A DNA stretch of 64,000 nt from Methylobacterium sp. J-067 (lineage in GTDB: Bacteria; Pseudomonadota; Alphaproteobacteria; Rhizobiales; Beijerinckiaceae), in the NCBI RefSeq assembly GCF_022829465.1, contig NZ_JAKSXZ010000128.1, forward strand, positions 1 through 64,000. Reading direction: 5' to 3'. Within the stretch, counting starts at the first letter, position 1; each line of letters opens with the position of its first letter. Under the pieces are notes generated by a model. It was given only the letters and a program-made list of their open reading frames with translations. It did no database searches and was not told the origin of the DNA. Positions 18,672-28,691 of this stretch are shown piece after piece. Made by a program: the position numbers and the translations under genes.

Positions 18672-19801
18672 GCGGCGACGACTTTCCCCCTCCCGGCTAC
18701 AAGCTCTCGGGCAGCGAGGCCGTGCTCAACGCCCTGCCGCTGCCGGTGCTCACCATCGGCGGGGACGAGCGCATCCTCCAGTGCAACCACGCGGCGGAGG
18801 CGTTCTTCGAATACTCGGCGCGGCTGATGCAGCGGCGGCGCCTGCGCGACATCATCCCCTTCGGCTCGCCGATCATCTCCCTGGTGAACGAGGTGCGCCG
18901 CCGCCGGGCGAGCGTCAGCGAGTACCGGGTCGACCTCACGCAGCCGCGCCTCGGCACCGAGCGCAGCGTCGACGTGTTCGCGACGCCCCTCGATGAGGGC
19001 GACGCCGTGGTGATGATGCTGCAGGAGCGCACCATCGCGGACAAGATGAACCGCCAGCTCACCCACCGCGGCGCGGCGCGCTCGATGGTGGCGCTGGGCG
19101 CGATGCTCGCCCACGAGATCAAGAACCCGCTCGCCGGCATCCGCGGCGCGGCGCAGTTGCTGGAAAGCACCGGCGCCGAGGAGGACCGGCTGCTCACCCG
19201 CCTGATCTGCGACGAATCCGACCGGATCGTGCGCATCGTCGAGCGGATGGAGCTGTTCGGGGACGAGCGCCCGGCCGAGCGCGGCCCGGTGAACGTCCAC
19301 GGGGTGCTCGATCAGGTGAAGCGCTCGGCGCAGTCGGGCTTCGCCCGTCACATCCGCTTCATCGAGACCTACGACCCTTCGCTGCCGCCGGTCCTCGGCA
19401 ACCGCGACCAGCTGGTTCAGGTGATCCTCAACCTCGTGAAGAACGCCGCCGAAGCCATCGGCCCGGACGCGGTGGAGGGCGAGATCACCCTGGCGACCGC
19501 CTTCCGCACCGGCCTGCGGTTGCAGATCCCCGGCTCGCGGGAGCGGGTGAGCCTGCCCATCGAGGTGGCGATCCGGGACAACGGCCCCGGCATCACCAGC
19601 GAGATGCTGAGCGACATGTTCGACCCGTTCGTGACGACGAAGGCACAGGGTTCCGGCCTCGGTCTTGCTTTGGTCGCCAAGATCGTCGGCGACCATGGAG
19701 GGATCGTCGAGTGCGATCCCGCCCCACGCCGGACGACGTTCCGCATCCTTCTTCCGATGTCGAGTGCGCGTGACGGGCGCGAGCCCAATGTCGAGCCATG
19801 A
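18668..19801 (+). CDS. ntrB: Nitrogen regulation sensor histidine kinase NtrB
   Basis: Cytosolic sensor kinase/phosphatase that phosphorylates NtrC when glutamine is low; PII protein shifts it to phosphatase. 377 residues: PAS domain about 20-130, dimerisation and phosphoacceptor helix with His149 in [18 protein letters not shown], and the ATPase domain with N box ([10 protein letters not shown]), G1 (DNGPGI) and G2 (GSGLGLALV). The GTG start overlaps the dusB stop by four bases. ntrC follows after 34 bases. Confidence 0.96.
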   Translation: MSGDDFPPPGYKLSGSEAVLNALPLPVLTIGGDERILQCNHAAEAFFEYSARLMQRRRLRDIIPFGSPIISLVNEVRRRRASVSEYRVDLTQPRLGTERSVDVFATPLDEGDAVVMMLQERTIADKMNRQLTHRGAARSMVALGAMLAHEIKNPLAGIRGAAQLLESTGAEEDRLLTRLICDESDRIVRIVERMELFGDERPAERGPVNVHGVLDQVKRSAQSGFARHIRFIETYDPSLPPVLGNRDQLVQVILNLVKNAAEAIGPDAVEGEITLATAFRTGLRLQIPGSRERVSLPIEVAIRDNGPGITSEMLSDMFDPFVTTKAQGSGLGLALVAKIVGDHGGIVECDPAPRRTTFRILLPMSSARDGREPNVEP

Positions 19802-19835
19802 TCGAGATGCCTGCCGGAGGTTCTGAGTAACAGTC

Positions 19836-21305
<1,470 letters not shown>

Positions 21306-21324
21306 GGCGACGGGCGGGGCCGGC

Positions 21325-21600
21325 CTACCGGCCCCGCATGATCGGATCGCCCGCCATCAGCGCGCGCAGCCGCTCGGTGTCGTAGCCGTTCGGAATGGCC
21401 GGGGCGGCCTTCTTGGGCGCGGCCACGGGGGCAGGGAGCGGTGCCGGGATCGAGCCGGTCGCGGAGGGTTCGAAGGCGACGGCGCGGGCCACCGGCGCCG
21501 GAGGCGCGAGATGGGTGAGCCTGTCGGCGCTGACGAAGACCACGATGGCGGTCGACAGCGTGACGACGAGGCCGCCGAGGAAGGGACGCAGGATACGCAC
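21325..21600 (-). CDS. Small membrane-anchored protein of unknown function
   Basis: A 91-residue protein with one N-terminal membrane helix (LGGLVVTLSTAIVVFVSADRL, about residues 8-28) followed by a Pro/Ala-rich stretch and a conserved-looking end (NGYDTERLRALMAGDPIMRGR). I recognise no family. The GTG at 21598-21600 is the likely start because an upstream extension would overlap the divergent small gene at 21692 and reads poorly. Convergent with ntrC, 19 bases away. Confidence 0.6.
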   Translation of the reverse strand: MRILRPFLGGLVVTLSTAIVVFVSADRLTHLAPPAPVARAVAFEPSATGSIPAPLPAPVAAPKKAAPAIPNGYDTERLRALMAGDPIMRGR

Positions 21601-21691
21601 GCCGCAGGACTCGGGAACACGGGATCGGGACGGCAACAGAATAGGCCCGTGGCCGTTAACGAAGCCCCACCCCCGACGCCCGCGAGACCCC

Positions 21692-21868
21692 ATGTCCAAC
21701 GTGCAGGCCACCGCCAGCGACAGCCCCTTCATCCAGGGCCGCAACGCCCGGCTCTACGGTAAGCCGAAAAGCGAGTGCCCCTATGCCGAGGGCACCGAGG
21801 ACTACAAGGCCTGGATGCAGGCCTACGACGAGGCGCAGCAATCCGATCCGCCGCAAACACTCCGCTAA
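21692..21868 (+). CDS. Ribosome modulation factor-like (Rmf/CrpP fold) small protein
   Basis: A 58-residue basic-acidic protein containing FIQGRNARLYGKPKSECPY and DYKAWMQAYDEAQ. The GR.AR..GK....CPY...W..GY layout matches the ribosome modulation factor family (RMF), which dimerises 70S ribosomes in stationary phase in gammaproteobacteria. In alphaproteobacteria the role is not established. The ATG is preceded by a weak ribosome-binding site. Divergent from the small membrane protein gene. Confidence 0.75.
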   Translation: MSNVQATASDSPFIQGRNARLYGKPKSECPYAEGTEDYKAWMQAYDEAQQSDPPQTLR

Positions 21869-21990
21869 GGTAAAGTCGCGGCACACGGCGCTTTTTGGCC
21901 GTTACTGCGAGAATCCGAAGATCGACCGGACGGCCTATTAAGGAACGGCTCCCCCATTATTCGCCCATGAGTTGTGGTGGAGCGAGTCCG

Positions 21991-22230
21991 ATGAGCGCGA
22001 GGCATGGAAAGCGGGTACCCCTCGACCGCCCCGGACGGGTCGTGGCGGACGAGGGCGCGCAGCATGCCTGCATCGTGCGGGACATCTCGGCGGCGGGCGC
22101 CCGCCTGCTCCTGCCCGAGGCGGGGCATGTGCCGGAGACCTTCACGCTGTCCCTCGATCCCGGCGGCGATCCCTGGACCTGCCGAGTGGTATGGCGCAGC
22201 CTCGGCGAGATCGGCGTGCGGTTCAACTGA
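21991..22230 (+). CDS. PilZ-domain protein
   Basis: A 79-residue stand-alone PilZ domain, expected to bind cyclic di-GMP and act on a protein partner. The N-terminal RPGRV arginine cluster and VRDISAAGARLLL (the D/N-x-S-x-x-G motif) are the ligand-binding signatures; CRVVWRSLGEIGVRF is the family's final strand. The ATG has GGAG nine bases upstream. An earlier in-frame ATG at 21967 is possible. It could respond to the diguanylate cyclase encoded at 13946-15109, though nothing links them directly. Confidence 0.82.
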   Translation: MSARHGKRVPLDRPGRVVADEGAQHACIVRDISAAGARLLLPEAGHVPETFTLSLDPGGDPWTCRVVWRSLGEIGVRFN

Positions 22231-22301
22231 CCGTATGGCTTGACGGGGGAGGGCGGCCTCGGCTTCGTGCCGGGAACCCTTAACCCTCACCCCTGGTCCC
22301 G

Positions 22302-23501
22302 ATGTCCCTGACGCCGAAGCCCGATTCGAAGAAGCGGTTTGGCCCCGCCACGCGCCTCGTCCATGCGGGCCGCGATCCGTCCGAGCAGCACGGTTTCGTC
22401 AACACGCCGATCTATCGCGGCTCCACGGTCCTGTTCCCGACCTACGACGACCTCCAGCATCGGCGCGGGCGCTACACCTACGGCACCCACGGCACGCCGA
22501 CTTCGGACGCGCTCTGCGACGCCTGGAGCGAGATCGCCGGCGCCGCCGGCACGGTCGCAACACCCTCAGGCCTCGCCGCGCTCTCCATGGGCCTGATGGC
22601 CGCCGTCTCGGCGGGGGACCATCTCCTCGTCACCGACTCGGCCTACCGCCCGACCCGCATCTTCTGCGACGAGGTCCTGAAGCGCTTCGGCGTCGAGACC
22701 ACCTATTACGATCCGCTGGTCGGCGCCGGCATCGGCGACCTGATGCGCGGGAACACGAAGGCCGTGCTGGTCGAGGCGCCGGGCTCGCTGACCTTCGAGA
22801 TGCAGGACATCCCCGCCATCGCCGAGGCGGTGCATGCGCGCGGCGCCTGCGTGATCATGGACAACACCTGGGCGACGCCGCTCCTGTTTCCGCCGCACGA
22901 GCGCGGCGTCGACATCGCGGTGGAGGCGGGCACCAAGTACCTCAGCGGCGGCTCGGACCTGCTCCTCGGCCTCACCTCGGCCAACGCCCAGTACTGGCCG
23001 GCGCTGAACCGCACCTACCACCAGTTCTCGGTCTGCGCCGGGCCGGAGGACATGTTCCTCGCCCTGCGCGGGATGCGCACGATGGGCCTGCGCCTGCGCG
23101 AGCACGAGCGCCAAGCCCTCGACATCGCCCGCTGGCTCCAGGCCCGGCCGGAGGTGCTGCGCGTGCTCCATCCGGCCCTGCCGGAGGATCCCGGCCATGC
23201 CCTGTGGAAGCGCGACTTCTCCGGTGCGTCGGGCCTGTTCGGCGTGGTGCTGAAGCCGGTGCCGGAGGCCGCCGTGGCCGCCATGCTCGACGGGCTCGAA
23301 CTTTTCGGGATGGGCTTTTCCTGGGGCGGCTTCGAGAGCCTGTGCATCCCCTTCGACTGCACCAGCTTCCGCACCGCCACCCGCTGGGAGCCGGGCGGGC
23401 CGACGCTGCGCTTCCACATCGGCCTGGAAGACCTCGCCGACCTCAAATCGGACCTCGATGCCGGCTTCGCGCGGCTGCGGGCGACCGCCGGCGGGATTTG
23501 A
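22302..23501 (+). CDS. metC: Cystathionine beta-lyase
   Basis: PLP enzyme of the Cys/Met metabolism family that cleaves cystathionine to homocysteine, pyruvate and ammonia. 399 residues. Visible: VNTPIYRGSTVLFPTYDDL, RYTYGTHGTPTSDAL, the PLP-binding SGLAALSMGLMA, DNTWATP and the Schiff-base lysine in AGTKYLSGGSDLLLG. The GGSD in place of the common GHSD still fits cystathionine beta-lyases of alphaproteobacteria. Related gamma-synthases and methionine gamma-lyases are alternatives, but motif order favours MetC. Ends 58 bases before the glycosyltransferase operon. Confidence 0.88.
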   Translation: MSLTPKPDSKKRFGPATRLVHAGRDPSEQHGFVNTPIYRGSTVLFPTYDDLQHRRGRYTYGTHGTPTSDALCDAWSEIAGAAGTVATPSGLAALSMGLMAAVSAGDHLLVTDSAYRPTRIFCDEVLKRFGVETTYYDPLVGAGIGDLMRGNTKAVLVEAPGSLTFEMQDIPAIAEAVHARGACVIMDNTWATPLLFPPHERGVDIAVEAGTKYLSGGSDLLLGLTSANAQYWPALNRTYHQFSVCAGPEDMFLALRGMRTMGLRLREHERQALDIARWLQARPEVLRVLHPALPEDPGHALWKRDFSGASGLFGVVLKPVPEAAVAAMLDGLELFGMGFSWGGFESLCIPFDCTSFRTATRWEPGGPTLRFHIGLEDLADLKSDLDAGFARLRATAGGI

Positions 23502-23559
23502 CTTTCCCCGCCCGATCCCGATTGAGGAACCGGGATCGGAGAGCCGCGACCCGGAGCTT

Positions 23560-25293
23560 ATGACCACACGCCTCTCAGCCGGCGCGCTCCCACGCGACGG
23601 CGACGCCCCGCCCGGTCCTCTGCGCGAAGGCCGCATCGTCCTGCTCGACCGGCTGTCCGCCAGCCATGCCCGCGCCTGCGCTGCGCTCGCCCTGCTGTGC
23701 CTGCTGCTGTTCCTGCCGGGGCAGATTTCCCTGCAGCCAATGGACCGGGACGAGCCGCGCTTCGCCCAGGCCTCCAAGCAGATGCTGGAGACCGGCGACT
23801 TCGTGTCGATCCGCTTCCAGGATGAGGCCCGCAACAAGAAGCCGGTCGGCATCTACTGGGCGCAGGCCGCCGCCGTGGCGGCGGGCGAGGCGCTCGGCGT
23901 GCCCCACGCCCGCACGCAGATCGCCCTCTACCGCCTGCCCTCGCTCCTCGGGGCGCTGGGCTCGGTGCTGCTCGCCTATTGGGGGGCGCTGGCCTTCCTG
24001 CCCCGCCGGAGCGCGCTCCTCGCCGCCGCCCTTTACGGCGCATGCCTGATGCTGAACGCCGAGGCGCATCTCGCCAAGACCGACGCGCTGCTGGCTGCCT
24101 GCGCCACCGCGAGCCTCGGGGCGCTGGCGCGGGTGTGGCTGCGACGGGAGCCGCGCCTCGGCACCCCGGTCTTCCTCGCCTTCTGGCTCGGCCTCGCCGT
24201 CGGCATCCTCGTGAAGGGGCCGATGGTGCCGCTGTTCGTGGCGCTGCCCGCCCTCTTCCTCTCGTGGAAGGCGCGCTCGGGCGGGTGGCTGAAGCCCCTG
24301 CGCCCCTGGGCCGGGCTCGGGCTGACGGCGCTGATCGTCGCCCCGTGGTTCGTGGCGATCACCCTCAAGAGCGGCAGCGCCTTCTATGCCGAGGCGGTCG
24401 GCAAGGACATGCTCGGCAAGGTCGGCGGCGCGGCCGAGCGCCATTGGGGCCCGCCCGGCGCCTACAGCCTCGCCTTCTTCGCCACCTTCTGGCCGGGCGC
24501 TGCCTTCGCCGCCATGGGCCTGCCGCTGGCGTGGCGCGAGCGCCGGGACGACGCCATCGCGTTCCTGATCGCGACGGTGCTGCCGGCCTGGCTCGTCTTC
24601 GAGGCGGTGCCGACGAAGCTGCCGCATTACGTGCTGCCGCTGATGCCCTGGATCGCCGTGCTGACGGTGATCGCCCTGGCACGCGGCGAGATCACGCCCC
24701 GCCGTCGCGGCGCCCGGGCGGTGGCCCTGCTGGTGCCGGCGATTCCCCTCGGCTTGACCCTCGGCCTCTGCCTCACCGGCTGGAAGCTCGACAACCACGC
24801 GATCCCCTGGTTCGCCCTGCCGGTGCTCGGCGCCGCCTGCCTCGTGGCCGGGGCGAGCTGGCTCGCCTTCGCCCGCGACCTGCCGGAGCGGGCCTTCGGC
24901 CTCGCGATCCTCGCCTCCTGCCTGCTCGGGCCGGCGGTGCTCGGCCTCGCGCAGCGGCAATTGCCGGCACTGAAGGTCTCGCCGCGCCTCGCCGCCCTGA
25001 AGGACACGCTGCCCTGCCGCGACCCGCTGATCGCGAGCCTCGGCTACCGTGAGCCGAGCCTCGTCTTCCTCACCGGCACCAATCTCGACCTCCTGCCCGA
25101 CGCCGACGCGGCCAAGGCCTTCCTGCAGGGGGGCGGCTGCCGGCTGCTCTTCGTGGAGGGCAAGGAGCGCGATGCGTTCAACTTCGCCTGGCCCGTAGGC
25201 CGCCCCGCCCCGCCGCCGGTCGGCGTGGTCGAGGGCTTCAACCTCAACACCGGCCGTCGCGTGTTCGTGACGGCCTATGCGGCAACCCCATGA
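23560..25293 (+). CDS. ArnT-like integral membrane glycosyltransferase (GT83/PMT family)
   Basis: A 577-residue polytopic membrane enzyme related to ArnT and the protein O-mannosyltransferase superfamily, which transfers a sugar from a polyprenyl phosphate to an envelope acceptor on the periplasmic face. The first periplasmic loop has MDRDEPRFAQASKQML with the catalytic-type Asp-Glu pair and NKKPVGIYWAQA. About eleven further hydrophobic helices follow, then a soluble C-terminal domain. GGAG precedes the ATG. It overlaps the GT2 gene by four bases, which would supply the lipid-linked sugar. The sugar and acceptor (lipid A, hopanoid or protein) are unknown. Confidence 0.87.
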   Translation: MTTRLSAGALPRDGDAPPGPLREGRIVLLDRLSASHARACAALALLCLLLFLPGQISLQPMDRDEPRFAQASKQMLETGDFVSIRFQDEARNKKPVGIYWAQAAAVAAGEALGVPHARTQIALYRLPSLLGALGSVLLAYWGALAFLPRRSALLAAALYGACLMLNAEAHLAKTDALLAACATASLGALARVWLRREPRLGTPVFLAFWLGLAVGILVKGPMVPLFVALPALFLSWKARSGGWLKPLRPWAGLGLTALIVAPWFVAITLKSGSAFYAEAVGKDMLGKVGGAAERHWGPPGAYSLAFFATFWPGAAFAAMGLPLAWRERRDDAIAFLIATVLPAWLVFEAVPTKLPHYVLPLMPWIAVLTVIALARGEITPRRRGARAVALLVPAIPLGLTLGLCLTGWKLDNHAIPWFALPVLGAACLVAGASWLAFARDLPERAFGLAILASCLLGPAVLGLAQRQLPALKVSPRLAALKDTLPCRDPLIASLGYREPSLVFLTGTNLDLLPDADAAKAFLQGGGCRLLFVEGKERDAFNFAWPVGRPAPPPVGVVEGFNLNTGRRVFVTAYAATP

Positions 25294-26066
25294 TGTCCCC
25301 GGACGCCCCCCACCTGACCGTCGTCGTCCCCGTCAAGAACGAGGCCGGCAACATCGCCCCGCTGGTCGCCGAGATCGAGCAGGCCTGCGCCGGCCTGCCC
25401 TTCGAGGTGATCTACGTCGATGACGGCTCGACCGACGCCACCCCCGCCGCCCTGGAGGCCGCCCGCGCCGGCCGCCCCTGGCTGCGGGTGCTGCGGCATC
25501 AGGCCAGCGCCGGCCAATCGGCGGCGGTACGCAGCGGCGTGCTGGCCGCGCGCGGCACCATCGTGGCCACCCTCGACGGCGACGGCCAGAACGATCCGGC
25601 CTTCATCCCGGCGCTGCTGGAGGCCCTGGAACAGGCCGGGGAGGGCGCCGGCCTCGCGCAGGGCCAGCGGCGCGGCCGCAAGGACGGGCGCTTCAAGATG
25701 ATCCAGTCGCGCATCGCCAACGGGGTGCGCGGGCGGATCCTCAAGGATTCCACCCGCGACACCGGCTGCGGGCTGAAGCTGTTCCGGCGGCACGTCTACC
25801 TGCGCCTGCCCTATTTCGACGCGCTCCACCGCTTCATGCCGGCCCTCGTCGCCCGCGAGGGCTACACGGTCGTCCATCGGGATGTGATCGACCGGCCGCG
25901 CCTCACCGGCACCTCGAATTACGGGCTGTTCGACCGGCTCTGGGTCGGGCTCCTCGATCTCGCCGGGGTGTGGTGGCTCATCCGGCGCAAGCGCGCCACG
26001 CCGCGCGCCGTCGAGACGGCGGCGCGGGAGGCGGATGCCACGAGGGACGAAGACGTCGGATGCTGA
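25290..26066 (+). CDS. Polyprenyl-phosphate glycosyltransferase (GT2, DPM1/ArnC-like)
   Basis: A 258-residue GT-A enzyme that should transfer a sugar from a nucleotide sugar to undecaprenyl phosphate on the cytoplasmic face. The N-terminal LTVVVPVKNEAGNI, YVDDGSTDAT and DGDGQNDP (the DxD metal site) are typical. KDSTRDTGCGLKLFRR and GTSNYGLFDR also match dolichol-phosphate mannose synthase relatives. The hydrophobic DLAGVWWLIRR near the end may be a membrane association segment rather than the two helices of ArnC. Overlaps both neighbours (4 and 7 bases). Confidence 0.9.
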   Translation: MMSPDAPHLTVVVPVKNEAGNIAPLVAEIEQACAGLPFEVIYVDDGSTDATPAALEAARAGRPWLRVLRHQASAGQSAAVRSGVLAARGTIVATLDGDGQNDPAFIPALLEALEQAGEGAGLAQGQRRGRKDGRFKMIQSRIANGVRGRILKDSTRDTGCGLKLFRRHVYLRLPYFDALHRFMPALVAREGYTVVHRDVIDRPRLTGTSNYGLFDRLWVGLLDLAGVWWLIRRKRATPRAVETAAREADATRDEDVGC

Positions 26067-26395
26067 TCCAACTCGCGCACGACCTGCCGGACTACTTCTA
26101 CGACGTGTTCGTCACGCGCTTCGATTTCTGGCTCGTGTTCGGCATCCTGGCGCAGCTGATCTTCGGCTCCCGCTTCATTCTGCAATGGATCGCCAGCGAG
26201 CGGGCGGGGAAGAGCGTGATGCCGCTCTCCTTCTGGTTCCTCTCGATCGCCGGGGGGCTGATGACCCTGGTCTACGGCTTCGTGCGCAAGGAGCCGGTGA
26301 TCATCATCGGCCAGGGCCTCTCGACGGGCATCTATGTCCGCAACCTCGCGCTGATCTTCCGGGAGCGGCAGCGCAAGCGCGGCGCGGCGGTATGA
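26060..26395 (+). CDS. Lipid A biosynthesis N-terminal (LAB_N) domain membrane protein
   Basis: A 111-residue membrane protein with three hydrophobic helices. GSRFILQWIASERAGKSVMPLSFW is the hallmark of the LAB_N domain, otherwise seen fused to the N-terminus of some LpxB proteins. Its function as a separate protein is not established. In this operon it sits between a lipid-linked sugar synthase and a periplasmic transferase gene set, so a role in flipping or presenting the lipid-linked sugar is a plausible inference. The ATG overlaps the GT2 stop by seven bases. Confidence 0.87.
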   Translation: MLIQLAHDLPDYFYDVFVTRFDFWLVFGILAQLIFGSRFILQWIASERAGKSVMPLSFWFLSIAGGLMTLVYGFVRKEPVIIIGQGLSTGIYVRNLALIFRERQRKRGAAV

Positions 26396-26985
26396 CCCCG
26401 CTGCCTTCCTTCTACGACGACCTCGACGCCACCCTGTCGGAGCTCTGGCGGCTCCTGGCGGACGGGGCCGCGCACGGGCGCAGCGGCTTCCACCTGCCGA
26501 CCCTCGCGACCGTGGCGGGGGAGGGGCCGCGCCTGCGCACGGTTGTGATGCGCGAGGCCGATCCCGTCGCCGGGACCCTGCGGTTCCACTGCGACCGCCG
26601 CTCGGACAAGGCGTTCGAACTGGCCGAGAACCCGGTTTGCGCGCTCGCCGTCTACGATGGGGCGGCGAAGATCCAGATCCGCATCGAGGGCCGGGCCGTC
26701 CTGCACACGGACGACGCGGTGGCCGAGGCGGCCTGGGCCGGCTCACGGGCGATGAGCCGGGTCTGCTACGGCGCCGAGCCGGCCCCCGGAACGGCGCTGA
26801 CCGCCGGCAACGCCTACACCCTCCCCGACGAGGCGATGGCAGCCACGATGGGGCGGCGGAATTTCTGCGCGGTGGTGGTGCGAGCGCAGCGCCTCGACTT
26901 CCTCTACCTCGACCGAAGGGGCCATCGCCGCGCGGCATGGTGCCGGAACGGGGCCGATTGGGAAGGCGGCTGGGTGGCGCCGTAA
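26392..26985 (+). CDS. Pyridoxamine 5'-phosphate oxidase-like flavin protein (Alr4036 type)
   Basis: A 197-residue FMN-binding split-barrel protein. RLRTVVMREADP, LRFHCDRRSDKAFEL and a C-terminal LDFLYLDRRGHRRAAW match the pyridoxamine-phosphate-oxidase-like family, specifically the Alr4036 group. The classical PNPOx C-terminal dimerisation motif is not evident, so true vitamin B6 oxidase activity is doubtful. The ATG overlaps the LAB_N stop (ATGA). It may be in the operon only for expression reasons. Confidence 0.82.
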   Translation: MTPLPSFYDDLDATLSELWRLLADGAAHGRSGFHLPTLATVAGEGPRLRTVVMREADPVAGTLRFHCDRRSDKAFELAENPVCALAVYDGAAKIQIRIEGRAVLHTDDAVAEAAWAGSRAMSRVCYGAEPAPGTALTAGNAYTLPDEAMAATMGRRNFCAVVVRAQRLDFLYLDRRGHRRAAWCRNGADWEGGWVAP

Positions 26986-27020
26986 GCCTTGCCGGGGTGC
27001 AGCTCGTCCCTTAAAGTAGG

Positions 27021-27036
27021 CAATCTCACTAGATTG
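27021..27036. promoter_or_regulatory. Inverted repeat upstream of the Phd antitoxin, candidate operator
   Basis: CAATCT CACT AGATTG is a perfect 6+4+6 inverted repeat ending ten bases before the antitoxin ATG. Phd-type antitoxins repress their own promoter by binding such palindromes. Pattern-based inference. Confidence 0.45.
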
Positions 27037-27046
27037 GGGGTCGCCC

Positions 27047-27292
27047 ATGGAGAAGACCATCTCGGCGGCGGAGGCCAACCGTGGGTTCTCCGAGATCCTG
27101 CGTGGCGTCCGCGACGGTCACAGCTACGTCGTGACGAACCACGGACGCCCGGTCGCGCGCATCGTCCCCGCCGAACGGGATGATGCCGCGCGCGACGCGA
27201 AGAAGGAAGCTTTGCTTGAACGCCTGAGAAATCAGCCCCTCATGAATGCTGGACGTTGGACGAGGGAGGAATTGTACGAGGATGAACCGTGA
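27047..27292 (+). CDS. Phd/YefM-family antitoxin
   Basis: An 81-residue antitoxin. The N-terminal DNA-binding dimerisation domain reads EKTISAAEANRGFSEILRGV and VVTNHGRPVARIVP, the standard Phd/YefM signature. The C-terminal helix (LMNAGRWTREELYED) should wrap around and neutralise the toxin. It overlaps the PIN toxin gene by four bases (GTGA) and is preceded by a palindrome that may be its operator. Confidence 0.93.
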   Translation: MEKTISAAEANRGFSEILRGVRDGHSYVVTNHGRPVARIVPAERDDAARDAKKEALLERLRNQPLMNAGRWTREELYEDEP

Positions 27293-27750
27293 AGGTCGCC
27301 TTCGACACCAATGTCCTGATGTATGCGGAAGGCATCGACACGGCGGAGAAGCGTGACATCGCGGTCGGAATGATCAACGAGATCCCCAGGGACAAAACGA
27401 TCATTCCCCTTCAGGCCTTCGGAGAATCCTTCAACGTCCTGGTCCGAAAGGGAAGACGGACGCGAGATCAAGCCCGCACCACGGTTCTCGGCTGGCTCGA
27501 TCTCTACACCACCGTACCGACGACGCCTGAGATCTTGGCGGCGGCGACGGATATCGCTACCGAGCATCGCCTCGCGATCTGGGACGCGGTGATCCTCGCC
27601 GCCGCCTCGCAGGCGGGCTGCCGCCTCCTCCTCACGGAGGATCTTCAGGACGGCTTCCGATGGGGTGGCGTCACCGTCGCCAACCCCTTCGCGTCCCCGC
27701 GGCATCCTCTGCTCGATGCCGCTCTCGCCAAATCCGGCCCGCTGTCCTGA
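27289..27750 (+). CDS. PIN-domain toxin (VapC-like ribonuclease)
   Basis: A 153-residue PIN-domain endoribonuclease. Conserved acidic residues are visible in FDTNVLMY (Asp6), near FGESFNVL (Glu45), in IWDAVILAAA (Asp99) and in LLTEDLQDG (Asp117/121). It starts at a GTG overlapping the antitoxin stop. Phd-type antitoxins are regularly paired with PIN toxins. VapC-type toxins cleave tRNA or rRNA; the actual target here is unknown. Convergent with the aldolase gene after 24 bases. Confidence 0.9.
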   Translation: MKVAFDTNVLMYAEGIDTAEKRDIAVGMINEIPRDKTIIPLQAFGESFNVLVRKGRRTRDQARTTVLGWLDLYTTVPTTPEILAAATDIATEHRLAIWDAVILAAASQAGCRLLLTEDLQDGFRWGGVTVANPFASPRHPLLDAALAKSGPLS

Positions 27751-27774
27751 GGGAGCGGGCCGGCGAAGGAGCGA

Positions 27775-28638
27775 TCAGGCGAACATATCCGGCTGGGTCG
27801 CCGCGATGTGGTTGTAGATGGTCTGGAAGTGCAGCCAGCCGATATAGTCGCTGCCGACATGCTCGCGGCTGTAGCGGGCGGTCTTCTCGGAGAGCAGCTG
27901 CGGCTTGATGCCGGTGGCCTCGACCATCAGCTGCTGCTTGCAGGCGCGCTCCAGGGCGATGAACCAGAAGGCCGCGTCGTCGATGCTGTGCTGCGAGCAG
28001 GTCAGCAGGCCGTGGTTCTGGTGCAGCACGCCGCGGTTGCGGCCGATCTGCTGGGCCACCGACATCCCGCTGCCCTTCTCCACCGCCACCGCGCCGGCCG
28101 AGGCGCCGATCACCGCGTGACTGTTGTAGAAGGCGGCGGCGTCCTGGCTGATCATGTCGAGCGGACGGCCCGTGGCGCACCATGCGGTGCCGTAGGTGGT
28201 GTGCGCGTGGCACATCGCCATGACCTCGGGATACTCCTCGTGCACGGCGGCGTGCAGCACGAAGCCGGCCCGGTTGATCGCGTAGCGGCCCTCGACCACC
28301 CGGCCGTTATGGTCGGCGAGGATGAGGTTCGACATGTTCACCTGCGAGAAGTGAACGCACATCGGGTTGGTCCAGTACAGCTCGGGACGCTCCGGGTCGC
28401 GGATCGTCAGGTGCCCGGCGAAGCCGTAATCGAAGCCGTGCATCGCGAAGGAACGGCAGGCGGCGACGAGGTGCTTCTTGCGGTACTCGCGCTCCTCGGC
28501 GTGGTTGGCGAAGTCCGGGATCTCCGGGAAGATCAGGCCGGCCTGCTCGGGCTGGTAGATCGAGGTCCGCTTGCGGCCGGAATCGTCGTTCGGCAGGTCG
28601 ATGGCGACGGTGTCGTGGTGATCGTGTTCGTCGAGCAT
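27775..28638 (-). CDS. Class II aldolase/adducin family protein
   Basis: A 287-residue zinc-dependent aldolase-fold protein. GFAGHLTIRDPERPELYWTN near the N-terminus, the paired zinc histidines in MCHAHTTYGTAW, and the third in HQNHGLL are typical. It may cleave or decarboxylate a sugar acid or hydroxy acid, but the substrate cannot be named. The ATG has AAAGGA upstream; an in-frame extension across the MFS gene is rejected. It lies 53 bases downstream of the MFS permease on the same strand and probably acts on the solute imported by it. Confidence 0.88.
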   Translation of the reverse strand: MLDEHDHHDTVAIDLPNDDSGRKRTSIYQPEQAGLIFPEIPDFANHAEEREYRKKHLVAACRSFAMHGFDYGFAGHLTIRDPERPELYWTNPMCVHFSQVNMSNLILADHNGRVVEGRYAINRAGFVLHAAVHEEYPEVMAMCHAHTTYGTAWCATGRPLDMISQDAAAFYNSHAVIGASAGAVAVEKGSGMSVAQQIGRNRGVLHQNHGLLTCSQHSIDDAAFWFIALERACKQQLMVEATGIKPQLLSEKTARYSREHVGSDYIGWLHFQTIYNHIAATQPDMFA

Positions 28639-28691
28639 GGCGTGTCCTTTCGGTGAGGGTGAGGGTGTGGGGTCGAGGGGGAGACGCGCCG

